NCBI GenBank assembly: GCA_017935065.1 | Contig: JAGBIF010000015.1 | Coordinates: 1 to 49,420 of the forward strand | Length of the DNA: 49,420 nt | From: Clostridia bacterium | GTDB lineage: Bacteria; Bacillota; Clostridia; Oscillospirales; CAG-272 | Direction of reading: 5' to 3' | Part shown: positions 18,712 through 27,588 of the stretch, piece by piece | Layout of the letters: each line of letters opens with the position of its first letter | Numbering within the stretch: the first letter of the stretch is position 1 | Notes under the pieces: generated by a model | Seen by the model: the letters and a program-made list of their open reading frames with translations, nothing else | Told to the model about the DNA's origin: nothing | The model's database searches: none | Translations under genes and position numbers: made by a program

Positions 18712-18834
18712 ATGAAAATTTACGAAAATCCTACTATTGACATCGAAATGCTAACCTCACTTGACATAATCCGCACGTCCGACGTGGGAACTGAGCTTCC
18801 CCCGCAGGATGAGACGGATGTGAATTGGCAATAG
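18712..18834 (+). CDS. Small hypothetical protein (40 aa) following the giant secreted protein
   Basis: An ATG preceded by AAAGGA opens 40 codons ending at TAG. The peptide starts MKIYENPTIDIEML, continues with LDIIRTSD and ends acidic and polar (DETDVNW). The pattern 'basic start, YxxP, D-I-I-x-T-S, acidic tail' resembles short uncharacterised proteins that I recall being common in gut Clostridia. There is no signal peptide and no cysteine. It lies in the same direction as the giant gene, 224 bases beyond its stop, and is followed by a terminator hairpin, so it is probably a real expressed unit. The function is unknown. Confidence 0.6.
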   Translation: MKIYENPTIDIEMLTSLDIIRTSDVGTELPPQDETDVNWQ

Positions 18835-18896
18835 CGCTTTGACAGATGCTTTAGTGAAATATAATTCTTGTCGGGTTTTCGCTGAGCATCTGAAAG

Positions 18897-18946
18897 TAAA
18901 AAAACGGGGCTATCTCGAATTTGGATTTGAGATAGCCTCGTTTTAG
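18897..18946. terminator. Bidirectional intrinsic terminator between the small gene and the pseudouridine synthase
   Basis: The arms AACGGGGCTATCTC and GAGATAGCCTCGTT flank a 12-base loop. T runs lie on both sides: TTTT in the plus direction, and eight T in the minus direction from the A run at 18897-18904. It can serve the 40-aa gene (plus) and rluA (minus). The same core hairpin recurs at 40171-40204 and 42732-42765. Confidence 0.8.
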
Positions 18947-19045
18947 TATTTAACCTTATTACGTTAGATTTACGCCTTTGGCAATTTTTAAGGACTTTTT
19001 TAGCTTTTGGTCTTTTTTGGTCTTACCAAATGTAACAGCCACATC

Positions 19046-20035
19046 TTATTTAAAAAATTCCTTTGCGAAATATATCTCGTCCTTTGGAATTGAGAATTCC
19101 TTGCCGTTAAGATAGTCAAGCGCGGTTTTTGCCTCGTCAGAAAAGGAAAAGCGAAGCTTATAGGAATACAGCGCCTGATGCTTGTAGCCTCGCCGTCTGT
19201 CATCCCTGTTTACACCGTACTTGCCGTCGCCGAGCAGAGGATGTCCGATATACGCCATATGCGCGCGTATCTGGTGTGTTCTACCCGTGAGAAGCTCAAC
19301 CTCAATCAGCGCCTCGTCATCCCGCCTTGCGATAACGCGGTATTTCGTTATTATTTCCTTTGCGCCCCTAGGCGGATTTTTACCGTATACTTTGACCGTA
19401 TTCGTGCGCTCGTCCTTTGTAAGATATGCGTATAGCGTATCCTCGGCGGGCTTTGGAATTCCGTGTACTGCCGCAAGATAGAATTTGTCAATCTCTCGCC
19501 CCCGTATCTTCTCGTTCATTACACGAAGCGCCTCTGCATTCTTCGCCGCGATAACTATACCGCCTGTGTTTTTGTCAATTCGGTTGCAAAGCGCAGGTGC
19601 GAACGATTGCTCACAATCAGGCTTATATTCGCCCTTTTTGTAAAGATAGCTTTGGATATAGCCTATAAGAGTATTTGCTCTTGCTCCCTCATCCTCGTGG
19701 ACCGAAAGCCCCTGAGGCTTGTTGACAAGAAGAATATTTTCATCCTCGTATATTATCTTAAGCTCACCCGCAAGCGACTTAAGCTCTCGCTCGGCGACCA
19801 CCGTTTTGCTGTCGGCATTCTTTTTTCCGAGCGTAAAGAGGTCCTCAGCAAGAAAGCACTGTATCACGTCGCCCTCGGCAAGCATCTGTCCTGCCTCGGC
19901 ACGCTTACGGTTTACCTTGATCTTCTTCGTGCGAATAGACTTGTAAAGAAGGCTCATAGGCAGTCTTAGTGTCTTGGTGATAAATTTATCAAGCCGCTGT
20001 CCCGCGTCATTTTTACCGATAATCAGCTCGCGCAT
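19046..20035 (-). CDS. RluA-family 23S rRNA/tRNA pseudouridine synthase
   Basis: 329 residues. An N-terminal S4 RNA-binding domain (about 1-75, with GQRLDKFITK) precedes the PseudoU_synth_2 catalytic domain. The catalytic Asp154 lies in CNRIDKNTGG, a variant of the HRLDxxTSG motif. LTGRTHQIRAHMA and the HPLLGDGKYG loop follow in the usual order. It isomerises uridine in structured RNA; the exact site (RluC- or RluD-like) cannot be decided. The start at ATG 20035 is chosen over an upstream in-frame ATG at 20089 because GGGGA precedes it and the upstream codons overlap the promoter. It is a single-gene unit. Confidence 0.93.
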   Translation of the reverse strand: MRELIIGKNDAGQRLDKFITKTLRLPMSLLYKSIRTKKIKVNRKRAEAGQMLAEGDVIQCFLAEDLFTLGKKNADSKTVVAERELKSLAGELKIIYEDENILLVNKPQGLSVHEDEGARANTLIGYIQSYLYKKGEYKPDCEQSFAPALCNRIDKNTGGIVIAAKNAEALRVMNEKIRGREIDKFYLAAVHGIPKPAEDTLYAYLTKDERTNTVKVYGKNPPRGAKEIITKYRVIARRDDEALIEVELLTGRTHQIRAHMAYIGHPLLGDGKYGVNRDDRRRGYKHQALYSYKLRFSFSDEAKTALDYLNGKEFSIPKDEIYFAKEFFK

Positions 20036-20060
20036 ATAAGTCCCCCTTACGTTTTTATAT

Positions 20061-20089
20061 ATTATACAACTAAGCGCAAAAAAAATCAA
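20061..20089 (-). promoter_or_regulatory. Promoter of the pseudouridine synthase gene
   Basis: Minus strand: TTGATT (-35, 20084-20089), 17-base spacer, TATAAT (-10, 20061-20066). The predicted leader is about 20 bases, which excludes the longer reading-frame start at 20089. Confidence 0.75.
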
Positions 20090-20162
20090 GATAGCTTTAG
20101 CTTCTTCTTTTAAAACCGAGAAATAAGTTTTTCAGAATTATTTTCTAAAATCCTAAGGGTAC

Positions 20163-20191
20163 TTGCATTTTTATCAAAACTGTGGTACAAT
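20163..20191 (+). promoter_or_regulatory. Promoter of the nucleotidyltransferase-ridA operon
   Basis: TTGCAT (-35, 20163-20168), 17-base spacer, TACAAT (-10, 20186-20191). The leader to the ATG at 20234 is about 35 bases. Confidence 0.7.
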
Positions 20192-20233
20192 ACATTTAAT
20201 AATTATTAAGACCTTCAGAAAGGATACATTTTT

Positions 20234-21145
20234 ATGAAAAATCCCGAGCTTGTTATAATGGCCGCAGGAATGGGTAGCCGTTACGGCGGACTTAAGCAAA
20301 TTGATAAGGTTGACGATGCGGGGCACATCATCATAGATTATTCCATCTACGATGCAATGAGAGCAGGCTTCCGCGATTTCACCTTCATCATCAAGCGTGA
20401 AATAGAAAAGGACTTCCGCGAGGTAATGGATCCTCACCTTGCAGGAAAGGATATCAACGTAAAATACGTGTTCCAGGAGCTTGATAAGCTTCCCGAGGGC
20501 TTCAGCGTTCCCGAAGGAAGAACTAAGCCCTGGGGTACCGCGCACGCGCTCGCCTGCTGTCTTGGCACGGTAGAGGGCCCCTTTGCGGTTATCAATGCCG
20601 ACGATTACTACGGCGCAAACGCGTTTATCAAGATTTACGAATTCCTTAAGAATACCGAGTTTGACGGCAAGAGCCACTTCTCTATGGTAGGCTACAAGAT
20701 CAAGAACACCGTAACCGAGCAGGGAACCGTATCGCGCGGAGTATGTGTCGCTGACGAAAACGGACTTCTCACCGAGATAGTTGAGCGCACTAAAATCGGT
20801 ACTCAGGACGGTAAGATTTTCTTTACCGAGGACGGTGTTGATACCGAGCTTGATCCCGAAACTCTCGTTTCTATGAACCTTTGGGGCTTTACCCCCGAGT
20901 ATCTCACAGAGGCAAACGCGCGTTTTGCCAAGTTCTTGAGCGACAATCTTGACAAGAACCCTCTTAAGTGCGAGTTCTTCCTTCCCACGGTCGTTTCCGA
21001 GCTTATCGCAGAGGGCAAGGCGGACGTCCGCGTGCTTGACAATTCCGACAAGTGGTACGGCGTTACCTATAAAGAGGATAAGGTAGCGGTGGTTGAGGCA
21101 TTCAAGGCGCTCAAGGCAAAGGGTGTTTACCCCGAGAATTTCTGA
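20234..21145 (+). CDS. Sugar-phosphate nucleotidyltransferase-like protein
   Basis: 303 residues with a Rossmann-like NTP-transferase domain from the start. IMAAGMGSRYGG is the nucleotide-binding loop, with KPWGTAHAL near residue 100 and the metal-binding VINADDYYG near 117. Family members join NTP to a sugar or choline phosphate. The substrate is not evident, and the partner kinase often found beside such genes is absent. It may supply activated sugar to the polysaccharide operon nearby, but that is only inference from proximity. AAAGGA lies upstream of the ATG, and ridA follows 13 bases after its stop. Confidence 0.87.
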   Translation: MKNPELVIMAAGMGSRYGGLKQIDKVDDAGHIIIDYSIYDAMRAGFRDFTFIIKREIEKDFREVMDPHLAGKDINVKYVFQELDKLPEGFSVPEGRTKPWGTAHALACCLGTVEGPFAVINADDYYGANAFIKIYEFLKNTEFDGKSHFSMVGYKIKNTVTEQGTVSRGVCVADENGLLTEIVERTKIGTQDGKIFFTEDGVDTELDPETLVSMNLWGFTPEYLTEANARFAKFLSDNLDKNPLKCEFFLPTVVSELIAEGKADVRVLDNSDKWYGVTYKEDKVAVVEAFKALKAKGVYPENF

Positions 21146-21158
21146 TAGGAGACTGAAA

Positions 21159-21539
21159 ATGGATTTAATTAAGATTTCAACGAACGATGCGCCTGCCGCT
21201 ATCGGTCCTTACTCGCAGGCTGTCAAGGTAGGTAATATTCTCTACACGTCAGGACAGATCCCGATCAACCCCGCGACAGGAAATGTTGAGGCGGTCGGTA
21301 TTACCGCGCAGAGTGAGCAGGTTATGAAAAATCTCGGTGCCGTGCTTACCGCGGGCGGCTCATCCTACGAGAGGGCAATAAAGACCACCTGCTTTCTTGC
21401 CGACATTGCGGATTTTGCCGCATTCAACGAGGTTTACGCAAAATACTTTACAGGCAAGCCTGCAAGAAGCTGTGTTGCCGTTAAGGACCTTCCCAAGGGT
21501 GTTCTTTGCGAGGTTGAGGTAATAGCACTCGCCGATTAA
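21159..21539 (+). CDS. ridA: RidA-family enamine/imine deaminase
   Basis: 126 residues, the standard length for a RidA trimer subunit. The enzyme hydrolyses reactive 2-aminoacrylate and related enamines released by PLP enzymes. Visible signatures are AIGPYSQAV near the start, YTSGQIP, and the C-terminal PARSCVAVKDLPKG with the key Arg, followed by CEVEVIA with the key Glu. The start at 21159 follows GGAG; a longer frame from 21093 overlaps the upstream gene and is not used. It is the second gene of the operon, before a strong terminator. Confidence 0.95.
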   Translation: MDLIKISTNDAPAAIGPYSQAVKVGNILYTSGQIPINPATGNVEAVGITAQSEQVMKNLGAVLTAGGSSYERAIKTTCFLADIADFAAFNEVYAKYFTGKPARSCVAVKDLPKGVLCEVEVIALAD

Positions 21540-21553
21540 ATTTCTCTTATTAA

Positions 21554-21607
21554 TAACGCACTTATGATAGGGCAGTCCTTGCCAATCATAAGTGCGTTTT
21601 TGCTTTT
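21554..21607. terminator. Bidirectional terminator between ridA and the polysaccharide operon
   Basis: A 14-bp stem (AACGCACTTATGAT with its complement ATCATAAGTGCGTT) encloses GC-rich loop sequence and is followed by TTTTTGCTTTT on the plus strand. It lies between convergent genes, so it can also end the long minus-strand operon after the GH3 gene. Confidence 0.88.
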
Positions 21608-21630
21608 ATTAACAGGCAGTAAGCGCCTCA

Positions 21631-24060
21631 CTAGTCCTTATCGGGAAGCGGGGGTGCCTTATGTCCTCCCATCATACGGCAGATGCCCCTGAATATTTTT
21701 CCGTTTGCGATATTAAGAATTCCCTCGGCAACATTCAAGGAAAGCGTACCCGATGAGCAGGTGCAAAGCGTTCCTATCGAATTTGAGTCCATAATGCGCC
21801 GAAGAAATCTGGCACCCTTAAGTCGGTTGTCGCGCTCGGGGCCCTCGGGCAGGCGCTCTGCCTGCTTTTCAAGCCTTGTGCACATAAAATACATTACCGT
21901 GCGATATATTATCCTTCCAAGGAAGGTACGCTTCAGGTCGCAAAAGCGCGATTCCATAGTAAGCGGAAGAGGCTCTGCACCGTCTGGGACTGCTATGCCC
22001 GACATTTCCTCGAACAGCTCGTCGGTGATATTATCCCCTGAAAAATCGCGATATGCAGTCATCACCTTGGGCGAGTAGGGGGATTCGTCGGTATCTCCGA
22101 GGATGTCTATTTTGCGTGTCAGCCTTATATCAAAGGCACTCGCGCCAACCATAAGAGTGTACTCGCCGCCTTCTCTTACGCGGCGTTTTTTCTTTATATC
22201 ATAATATCCAAGCTCGCTTTGGTCAAACGAAAGCTCTGCTATAATGCAATCGCCTGCCTTAACCTTGACCTTAGTAAAGGCAATAAGCTCGTATTTCGGT
22301 CCGTACACAAGCTTATTAGGTGACGCAACATAAAGCTGGGGCACATCCTCGCCATCCACCCCTGACGTGTTGGTGACCTTTACCCTTACGGTGTATCTGC
22401 CTTCGTCACAGGTAACCTCAGGCTCGGAATACTCAAATCTGGAATAAGACATACCAAAGCCAAACGGAAATCTTACATCATCCTTATGTTCAAGATAATA
22501 TCTATACCCGACAAATACACTTTCTTTGTAAACCTCTATTGGCATTTTAGAGTATTTATCGTGGAACGGAACGCACGAATAATCCTTTGGCCAGGTCTCG
22601 GAAAGCTTTCCCGAGGGGTTGGCATCACCGAAGATAAGCCTTGCTACCGCCATACCGCCCGACTGCCCTGGAAGATACATATGAAGAAGCGCCGATAAGC
22701 CGTCTATAAACGGCACCTCAAAGGGTGAGCCGCCAAAGCTTACCGCTATTATTTTTTTACCAAGCGCCTGAAGCCTGTCAATGAGCTTCAGCTGTCCATC
22801 GGGCAGACGCATATGCTCGCGGTCGCCCGCCTCACTCTCGGAATAGTCGGTAAGTCCTATGAACAGAAGCACACTCTCGGCAGTCTCTGCAAGCGAGAGC
22901 GCCTCGGCTAAAAGCGCATCCTCATCCTCGGTCTCATCCTCATCATATCCTCTTGCAAAGCGGTAATCAATACCGAGCATATCAAAGGCACGCTTCGGTG
23001 ATATTACCTCGGTTGCGTTTATCATAGAGCTTCCCGAGCCCTGATAGCGCATCTCACAGAATAGGTCGCCAATGACGGTAAGTGGCTTGTCTCTGTCAAG
23101 CGGTAAAGCACCGTCGTTTTTAAGAAGAACAGCGCTACACTCGGCAATCCTCTCTGCAAGCCGCGCATCCCCCTCAAGGTCGCACTCTGTGCGTTGCTTT
23201 CCCGAGTGCTTATCAATAAGAGTTAAAATACGCCTGACGCTCGCATCCAAAGCCTCTCTTACACCGTCACCGCTTAGGCTTTCATACAGTCTTGCTCTGC
23301 AGTGAGCTGTGTCACCTGGCATCTCAAGGTCGGTAGTAGAAAGAAGCGCGTCGCGCCTGTCGTGGATACCGCCCCAGTCGGTCATGCACACCCCGCCAAA
23401 GCCCCACTCACCGCGAAGAATATCATCAAGCAAGACCTTGTTTTCCGAGCAGTAGCTGCCAAGGACCTTGTTGTATGCCGACATCACGCAGTCAACGCCC
23501 GCATCTCTTACTGCCATCTCAAACGGCCTTAAGTAGATGTCACGCATAGCGCGCTCATCCGCGATGCTGTCGCCCATAAATCTGAAATTCTCGGAATTGT
23601 TAAGAGCGAAGTGCTTGACGCAGGCGCTCACCCCGCCGTCCTGTATTCCTTTTATAATTGCGGAGCCGAGCGTACCCGCAAGGTAGGGGTCCTCGGAATA
23701 ATATTCAAAATTTCTTCCGCAAAGCGGATTGCGCTTGATATTGACACCAGGGCCCAAAAGCACGCTTACACCGTAGTGCCTCGCCTCGGATGCCATAGCG
23801 CGCCCCATTTTGTAAATAAGCCCCTCATCCCAGCTGCACGCAACGGTTGCCGCCGTAGGAAAGCACACCGCAGGCTCGCTCGTAGAGCATCCGTTATCGG
23901 ATGCGCCAAGCTGTTTTCTTACCCCGTGAGGGCCGTCAGCCATATCAAGGGCGGGTATATCAAGTCGCTTAACAGAGTTTGTAGAGAAGAAATTGCGCCC
24001 TGATACAAGCGCTATCTTTTCCTCATCCGTAAGCTCTTTCAGTAGCCTTTCTATGTCCAT
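21631..24060 (-). CDS. Glycoside hydrolase family 3 beta-glucosidase-type enzyme
   Basis: 809 residues without a signal peptide, so cytoplasmic. The N-terminal GH3 barrel contains DGPHGVR, KHFALNNSE and the nucleophile Asp228 in VCMTDWGG. The C-terminal alpha/beta sandwich contains LLKNDGALPL and GSGSSMIN. A fibronectin-III-like domain (GEDVPQLYVASP, near 570) follows. A further ~150 residues form a tail seen in some Bacillota GH3 enzymes, here with a Cys-containing stretch (LCTCSSG). It should remove terminal glucose or a related sugar from beta-linked oligosaccharides. GAGG precedes the start. It lies 21 bases after the acyltransferase stop and appears to be the last gene of the polysaccharide operon, an unusual place for a catabolic enzyme. 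Confidence 0.92.
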   Translation of the reverse strand: MDIERLLKELTDEEKIALVSGRNFFSTNSVKRLDIPALDMADGPHGVRKQLGASDNGCSTSEPAVCFPTAATVACSWDEGLIYKMGRAMASEARHYGVSVLLGPGVNIKRNPLCGRNFEYYSEDPYLAGTLGSAIIKGIQDGGVSACVKHFALNNSENFRFMGDSIADERAMRDIYLRPFEMAVRDAGVDCVMSAYNKVLGSYCSENKVLLDDILRGEWGFGGVCMTDWGGIHDRRDALLSTTDLEMPGDTAHCRARLYESLSGDGVREALDASVRRILTLIDKHSGKQRTECDLEGDARLAERIAECSAVLLKNDGALPLDRDKPLTVIGDLFCEMRYQGSGSSMINATEVISPKRAFDMLGIDYRFARGYDEDETEDEDALLAEALSLAETAESVLLFIGLTDYSESEAGDREHMRLPDGQLKLIDRLQALGKKIIAVSFGGSPFEVPFIDGLSALLHMYLPGQSGGMAVARLIFGDANPSGKLSETWPKDYSCVPFHDKYSKMPIEVYKESVFVGYRYYLEHKDDVRFPFGFGMSYSRFEYSEPEVTCDEGRYTVRVKVTNTSGVDGEDVPQLYVASPNKLVYGPKYELIAFTKVKVKAGDCIIAELSFDQSELGYYDIKKKRRVREGGEYTLMVGASAFDIRLTRKIDILGDTDESPYSPKVMTAYRDFSGDNITDELFEEMSGIAVPDGAEPLPLTMESRFCDLKRTFLGRIIYRTVMYFMCTRLEKQAERLPEGPERDNRLKGARFLRRIMDSNSIGTLCTCSSGTLSLNVAEGILNIANGKIFRGICRMMGGHKAPPLPDKD

Positions 24061-24081
24061 AATTACCTCGTTTTGCGAAAA

Positions 24082-24699
24082 TTATTTATTCTCATCGTCA
24101 TTCCTGTCAAGGGTCTTTATCACCCTGGCGGGGTTTCCCGCGATTACAAGAAAGCCATCCTTAAAGGATTTTGTAACAACAGAGCCAGCGCCCACAACCG
24201 TGTTTTCACCAAGCTCAACGCCGGGAAGTATCACGCTGTTCATACCTATCCAGCAGTTGTTTCCTATCACAACATCCTTACCCTGAAGATGCTCGTCAAG
24301 GTTTTTAGGATTATGGTTTGCGGTGATTATTCCGACACCGGGACCTATTTTAGTACCCTTACCTATATAAATATGCGCATCGGATGCCGCCTGAAAATAC
24401 GAGCCGCATTTTTGAAAATTTGAAATATCGTCTAAATCAAAATGTATATTTTCCCAGTTCATAACCTGCATTCTGAAGGATACGGGATAGGGAATATGGC
24501 GCTGATAGCCTATAATCTTCTGTATAAAGAAGTTATGCATAACATAGCGCCAGCCGTTTGAGTATTTAAACCTTTCAAATTCCTTTCCGCGAAGATATTT
24601 TCTTTTGTAGAAAATCAATCCCGTAAGTCTTGCGATAAGATTTTTGATAAAGCCTATCGCGGCGCGGAAATAAGTCTTAAGAGTTCTTTTTTTCTTCAT
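24082..24699 (-). CDS. Hexapeptide-repeat (LbH) O-acetyltransferase
   Basis: 205 residues. An N-terminal basic and hydrophobic stretch (about 1-30) is followed by left-handed beta-helix hexapeptide repeats. Motifs include KIGPGVGIITANH with a likely catalytic His in TANHNP, then VVIGNNCWIGMNS, LGENTVVGAGSVV, and the closing AGNPARVIK of CatB/maltose-acetyltransferase-type enzymes. It probably O-acetylates a sugar of the surface polysaccharide. It overlaps the end of the flippase gene by 23 bases, indicating tight co-translation. Confidence 0.88.
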   Translation of the reverse strand: MKKKRTLKTYFRAAIGFIKNLIARLTGLIFYKRKYLRGKEFERFKYSNGWRYVMHNFFIQKIIGYQRHIPYPVSFRMQVMNWENIHFDLDDISNFQKCGSYFQAASDAHIYIGKGTKIGPGVGIITANHNPKNLDEHLQGKDVVIGNNCWIGMNSVILPGVELGENTVVGAGSVVTKSFKDGFLVIAGNPARVIKTLDRNDDENK

Positions 24700-26194
24700 C
24701 GTCTGAAACCTCTTTGAATTCGTTAAGATGCGAGAAGCTTTCGGCTAAAGCTCGCTTTTTCAAGAGCCAATAGCCAAGGCAAAGAGCAAGCCCCATAGCG
24801 AGAGAAATCAAAATTGAAGTGGTGCCCTGGGCGTCCTTTAGCAGGGTATATTTTACGATTGCCAAGACACCGCAGGCGGCGCCCACCTCAAGCGTGTAGC
24901 GCGCAAGGTCCCAAAAGGGGAAAATTTTCGAAAGCCTCACCCCTGTGACTTTTGACGTCGCGAAAAGCTGTAAAAGCGCGATAAGCGCCGTCACAAGAAG
25001 GGTAGACACCGCAGGGCCTATAAAGCCAAGCAGGTGATAGAAAACGAAATTTCCTACACAGTTTGTGAGAAGCGAGGCAAGTGCCGAGATGAAAATCAGG
25101 TCGGTCCTGCCCTTGCTGTTCAGCACGATGCCAAAATATGTAACCGAAAACAGCATAGTCACCGCATATATCCTGAATACCGCAACCGACGCCTCGGTTA
25201 CGTATTTTTCGGAATAGAGAAGCGACATCGCATCGGGTGCGAATACGATGATACCGCCAACGAGCGCGCACAGAACGATATAGGACATTTTTATACTGCT
25301 ACCCCAAAGCGTTACCGCATCCTCGTTTTTCTCTTTTTTAAGCAGAACAACAAGCTTCGGTAAAAGCACCGAGGTAAGCGCGGTCGCCAGCGCGGTAATG
25401 GGAAGTGCGCGCGAGGCGTTCATATACAGAGCATATTCCTCGGTGGAAAACATCGTTCCGATAAACAGCTTGTCAAGCTGAATGTTTACCGAGCCGACGC
25501 TTGACGCAAGCCCCAGAGGAATTGCGTAGGCGAATACTTCGCGAAGCAGACTTCCCATTTTCCCCGAGAGAGAAAATCCGCCGACGCGAAGCGCGCACAG
25601 GGTGAATGCAACCACCGCAAAAACCGCCGTAGTTATTATGTAAATCAGTACATATCGCTCAAATTCCACCGAAAGGGCTACCGTCAGTATTACCGTAAGA
25701 AGCGTTGTCAGCGAGTGAATGAGCGTAAAGCACGCAAGCTTACCAGACCTTCCGTATACGACCAGCACCGAGCTTAAGGTGTTTATCATAATACTCGACC
25801 AGGGATAGACGGCAAAAACATAGGAAAATGCGGTTATATAGGGGTTGTTAAAATATGCGACTATAAGAGGTGTCGCGAGAAACAGGCAAATGCCTATAAC
25901 CGCGGTAACCAGCGTGCTTAAAATAGAATAAAGCGTAAAAAAACGCTTTTTTTCTTCCTCATTTTCCGCGCGTGAGAGAAAGTAGCCCACCGTCTGTGGA
26001 AGTCCCATAAGAAGAACTGTAGATACAAGCTCGGTCACCATTATTACCTGTGAGTAGGTTCCGTACTCGTCAAGCGTTCTGTAGCGCGAGAGAAGCATAG
26101 ACGACAGAAGACCTATCAGGGATATTATTAAGTTAGTTACAGTAAGAATAAGCGCCTGAGAGCTTATTCTGCCTTTACTGTCTGAAGTCCTCAT
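24677..26194 (-). CDS. Polysaccharide flippase (Wzx/MOP superfamily)
   Basis: About 505 residues with a cytoplasmic N-terminus and 12-14 hydrophobic helices. The first, ILTVTNLIISLIGLLSSML, followed by SRYRTLDEYGTYSQV, is characteristic of polysaccharide-synthesis (PST) exporters. It should flip undecaprenyl-linked repeat units across the membrane for the Wzy polymerase at 34752-35924. ATG 26194 is preferred; a GTG at 26215 is in frame. The stop of the upstream glycosyltransferase is 11-32 bases away. Confidence 0.93.
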   Translation of the reverse strand: MRTSDSKGRISSQALILTVTNLIISLIGLLSSMLLSRYRTLDEYGTYSQVIMVTELVSTVLLMGLPQTVGYFLSRAENEEEKKRFFTLYSILSTLVTAVIGICLFLATPLIVAYFNNPYITAFSYVFAVYPWSSIMINTLSSVLVVYGRSGKLACFTLIHSLTTLLTVILTVALSVEFERYVLIYIITTAVFAVVAFTLCALRVGGFSLSGKMGSLLREVFAYAIPLGLASSVGSVNIQLDKLFIGTMFSTEEYALYMNASRALPITALATALTSVLLPKLVVLLKKEKNEDAVTLWGSSIKMSYIVLCALVGGIIVFAPDAMSLLYSEKYVTEASVAVFRIYAVTMLFSVTYFGIVLNSKGRTDLIFISALASLLTNCVGNFVFYHLLGFIGPAVSTLLVTALIALLQLFATSKVTGVRLSKIFPFWDLARYTLEVGAACGVLAIVKYTLLKDAQGTTSILISLAMGLALCLGYWLLKKRALAESFSHLNEFKEVSDDEEKKNS

Positions 26195-26226
26195 ATCATC
26201 CACATTTGTCAGCACCTTATGTGGCG

Positions 26227-27561
26227 CTAATCCTCATCAATAAATTTTTTAAAATCCGAGGTGAGCCTTGCGTAGCTATACCTCTCTTTATTCGCATCAA
26301 CCGTTTTTTCCTCGGTAATTAGGGCGAGAAGCTCTGCCTCAAAAACATCCCCGTCAGGCTCGGCTTCCTCGCATACTATACCGAACCTACCGTCCTCAAT
26401 TATAGCCTTGACCTCGCTTCCCGCAAGGTCGCCGAGAACTATGCCTACGATTGGCACACCGACCGAGATGTATTCATAAAGCTTACCTGGGATAACGCCC
26501 GTACCCCCACCGCTTTCATTCCAGGTGATGAGGATAAGAGCGTCAGCGCCCCTTTGCATTGCAAGAGAGGTCTCTCTTGATACGCTTCCGTGATTTTTTG
26601 ATATATCACCGAGTGAGTATTTGTCAAGCTGTGATAGCAGGACCTCATACTCGCCACCGCAGTAGTTAACGCATATATCCGTTTTTTTGATTTTCCCTCG
26701 GTCTATGAGCTTACGAAGTCCCGATGCCAGCATATCAACCGAGCGCTTTCCGTGATACATACTGCCGACATAGAGAAAATTGAAGGCGCGGGTTTCATAA
26801 TCAAAGCCCTCGTTCGGAATATCGTCGGGATCATAGCCGTTCGTAATCACAGAGCAGGGAAGACCGAGGCGGTCGGCATCCTCTTTTATACTCTCTAGAA
26901 TACCGTATGAGACGCATACCGCAAAATCCGAATGCTTGAGCGCCCGCCTCTGGCATTTTCTATCATAGCGTATCTCGCTTTTTCTTTGCCTTACCGCGGG
27001 ATTTACGATAGGATCTCTTAAATCAAGCGCCAGCCGTTTTGTATATCCGTGCCCCTTCAGCCACATTCCAAAAAGCACAGCGCCGTATGACGGGTAGGTG
27101 GCAATCGCGGTATCAAAGCGAGGCCTGCCCTGCCTTTTGTATTCCTTGACAAGTCCCTTAAAGAGGCATCTGTCCTCGTGCCTTGAAAGTAGGAAATAAA
27201 AGCGCCACCTTATATAGTTCTTTATCCTTTTTGCGATTGACGCTCGTCCCTTGCAAAGAGGCGCCTTGCTTGTGGGGGTGTCATCAGCACCGTCTGCCAT
27301 GCGGGTAAGACCGCGAGCGCGTCTTTTGTCAAGAAATGCCCTTGTCCGCCCCCAGCTTTTTATCTCGGGCGCATATACCTCGCGAATTGCTTCGTCGGGG
27401 ACGGGCTCCTTATATTCACAGGTCCAGGTGTCTCTCTGTAGCGAGGTAAATACGGTGATGTCATCACCCCCACGCGAAAGATACTTCGCAAGCTTTTCCG
27501 CCCTCACCGAGGCCATAGCCCGCTTGTGCTTATAGTAGTAGGATATAATTGCAATCTTCAA
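26227..27561 (-). CDS. Glycosyltransferase, GT4 type
   Basis: 444 residues with a GT-B fold. The N-terminus MKIAIISYYYKHKRAMASVRAEKLAKYL is typical of WbuB-like GT4 enzymes that bind the acceptor, with an N-lobe GxxR-type loop. The C-lobe contains FLYVGSMYHGKR, NHGSVSR and PGKLYEYISVGVPIVG, the donor-binding E-x7-type region. A polar insert (about residues 85-110) is less conserved. It transfers a sugar to the lipid-linked repeat unit at the inner membrane. Donor and acceptor are not predictable. It precedes the flippase gene. Confidence 0.88.
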   Translation of the reverse strand: MKIAIISYYYKHKRAMASVRAEKLAKYLSRGGDDITVFTSLQRDTWTCEYKEPVPDEAIREVYAPEIKSWGRTRAFLDKRRARGLTRMADGADDTPTSKAPLCKGRASIAKRIKNYIRWRFYFLLSRHEDRCLFKGLVKEYKRQGRPRFDTAIATYPSYGAVLFGMWLKGHGYTKRLALDLRDPIVNPAVRQRKSEIRYDRKCQRRALKHSDFAVCVSYGILESIKEDADRLGLPCSVITNGYDPDDIPNEGFDYETRAFNFLYVGSMYHGKRSVDMLASGLRKLIDRGKIKKTDICVNYCGGEYEVLLSQLDKYSLGDISKNHGSVSRETSLAMQRGADALILITWNESGGGTGVIPGKLYEYISVGVPIVGIVLGDLAGSEVKAIIEDGRFGIVCEEAEPDGDVFEAELLALITEEKTVDANKERYSYARLTSDFKKFIDED

Positions 27562-27588
27562 GCCTATGCCCCCCTTGTTTTTTATATT

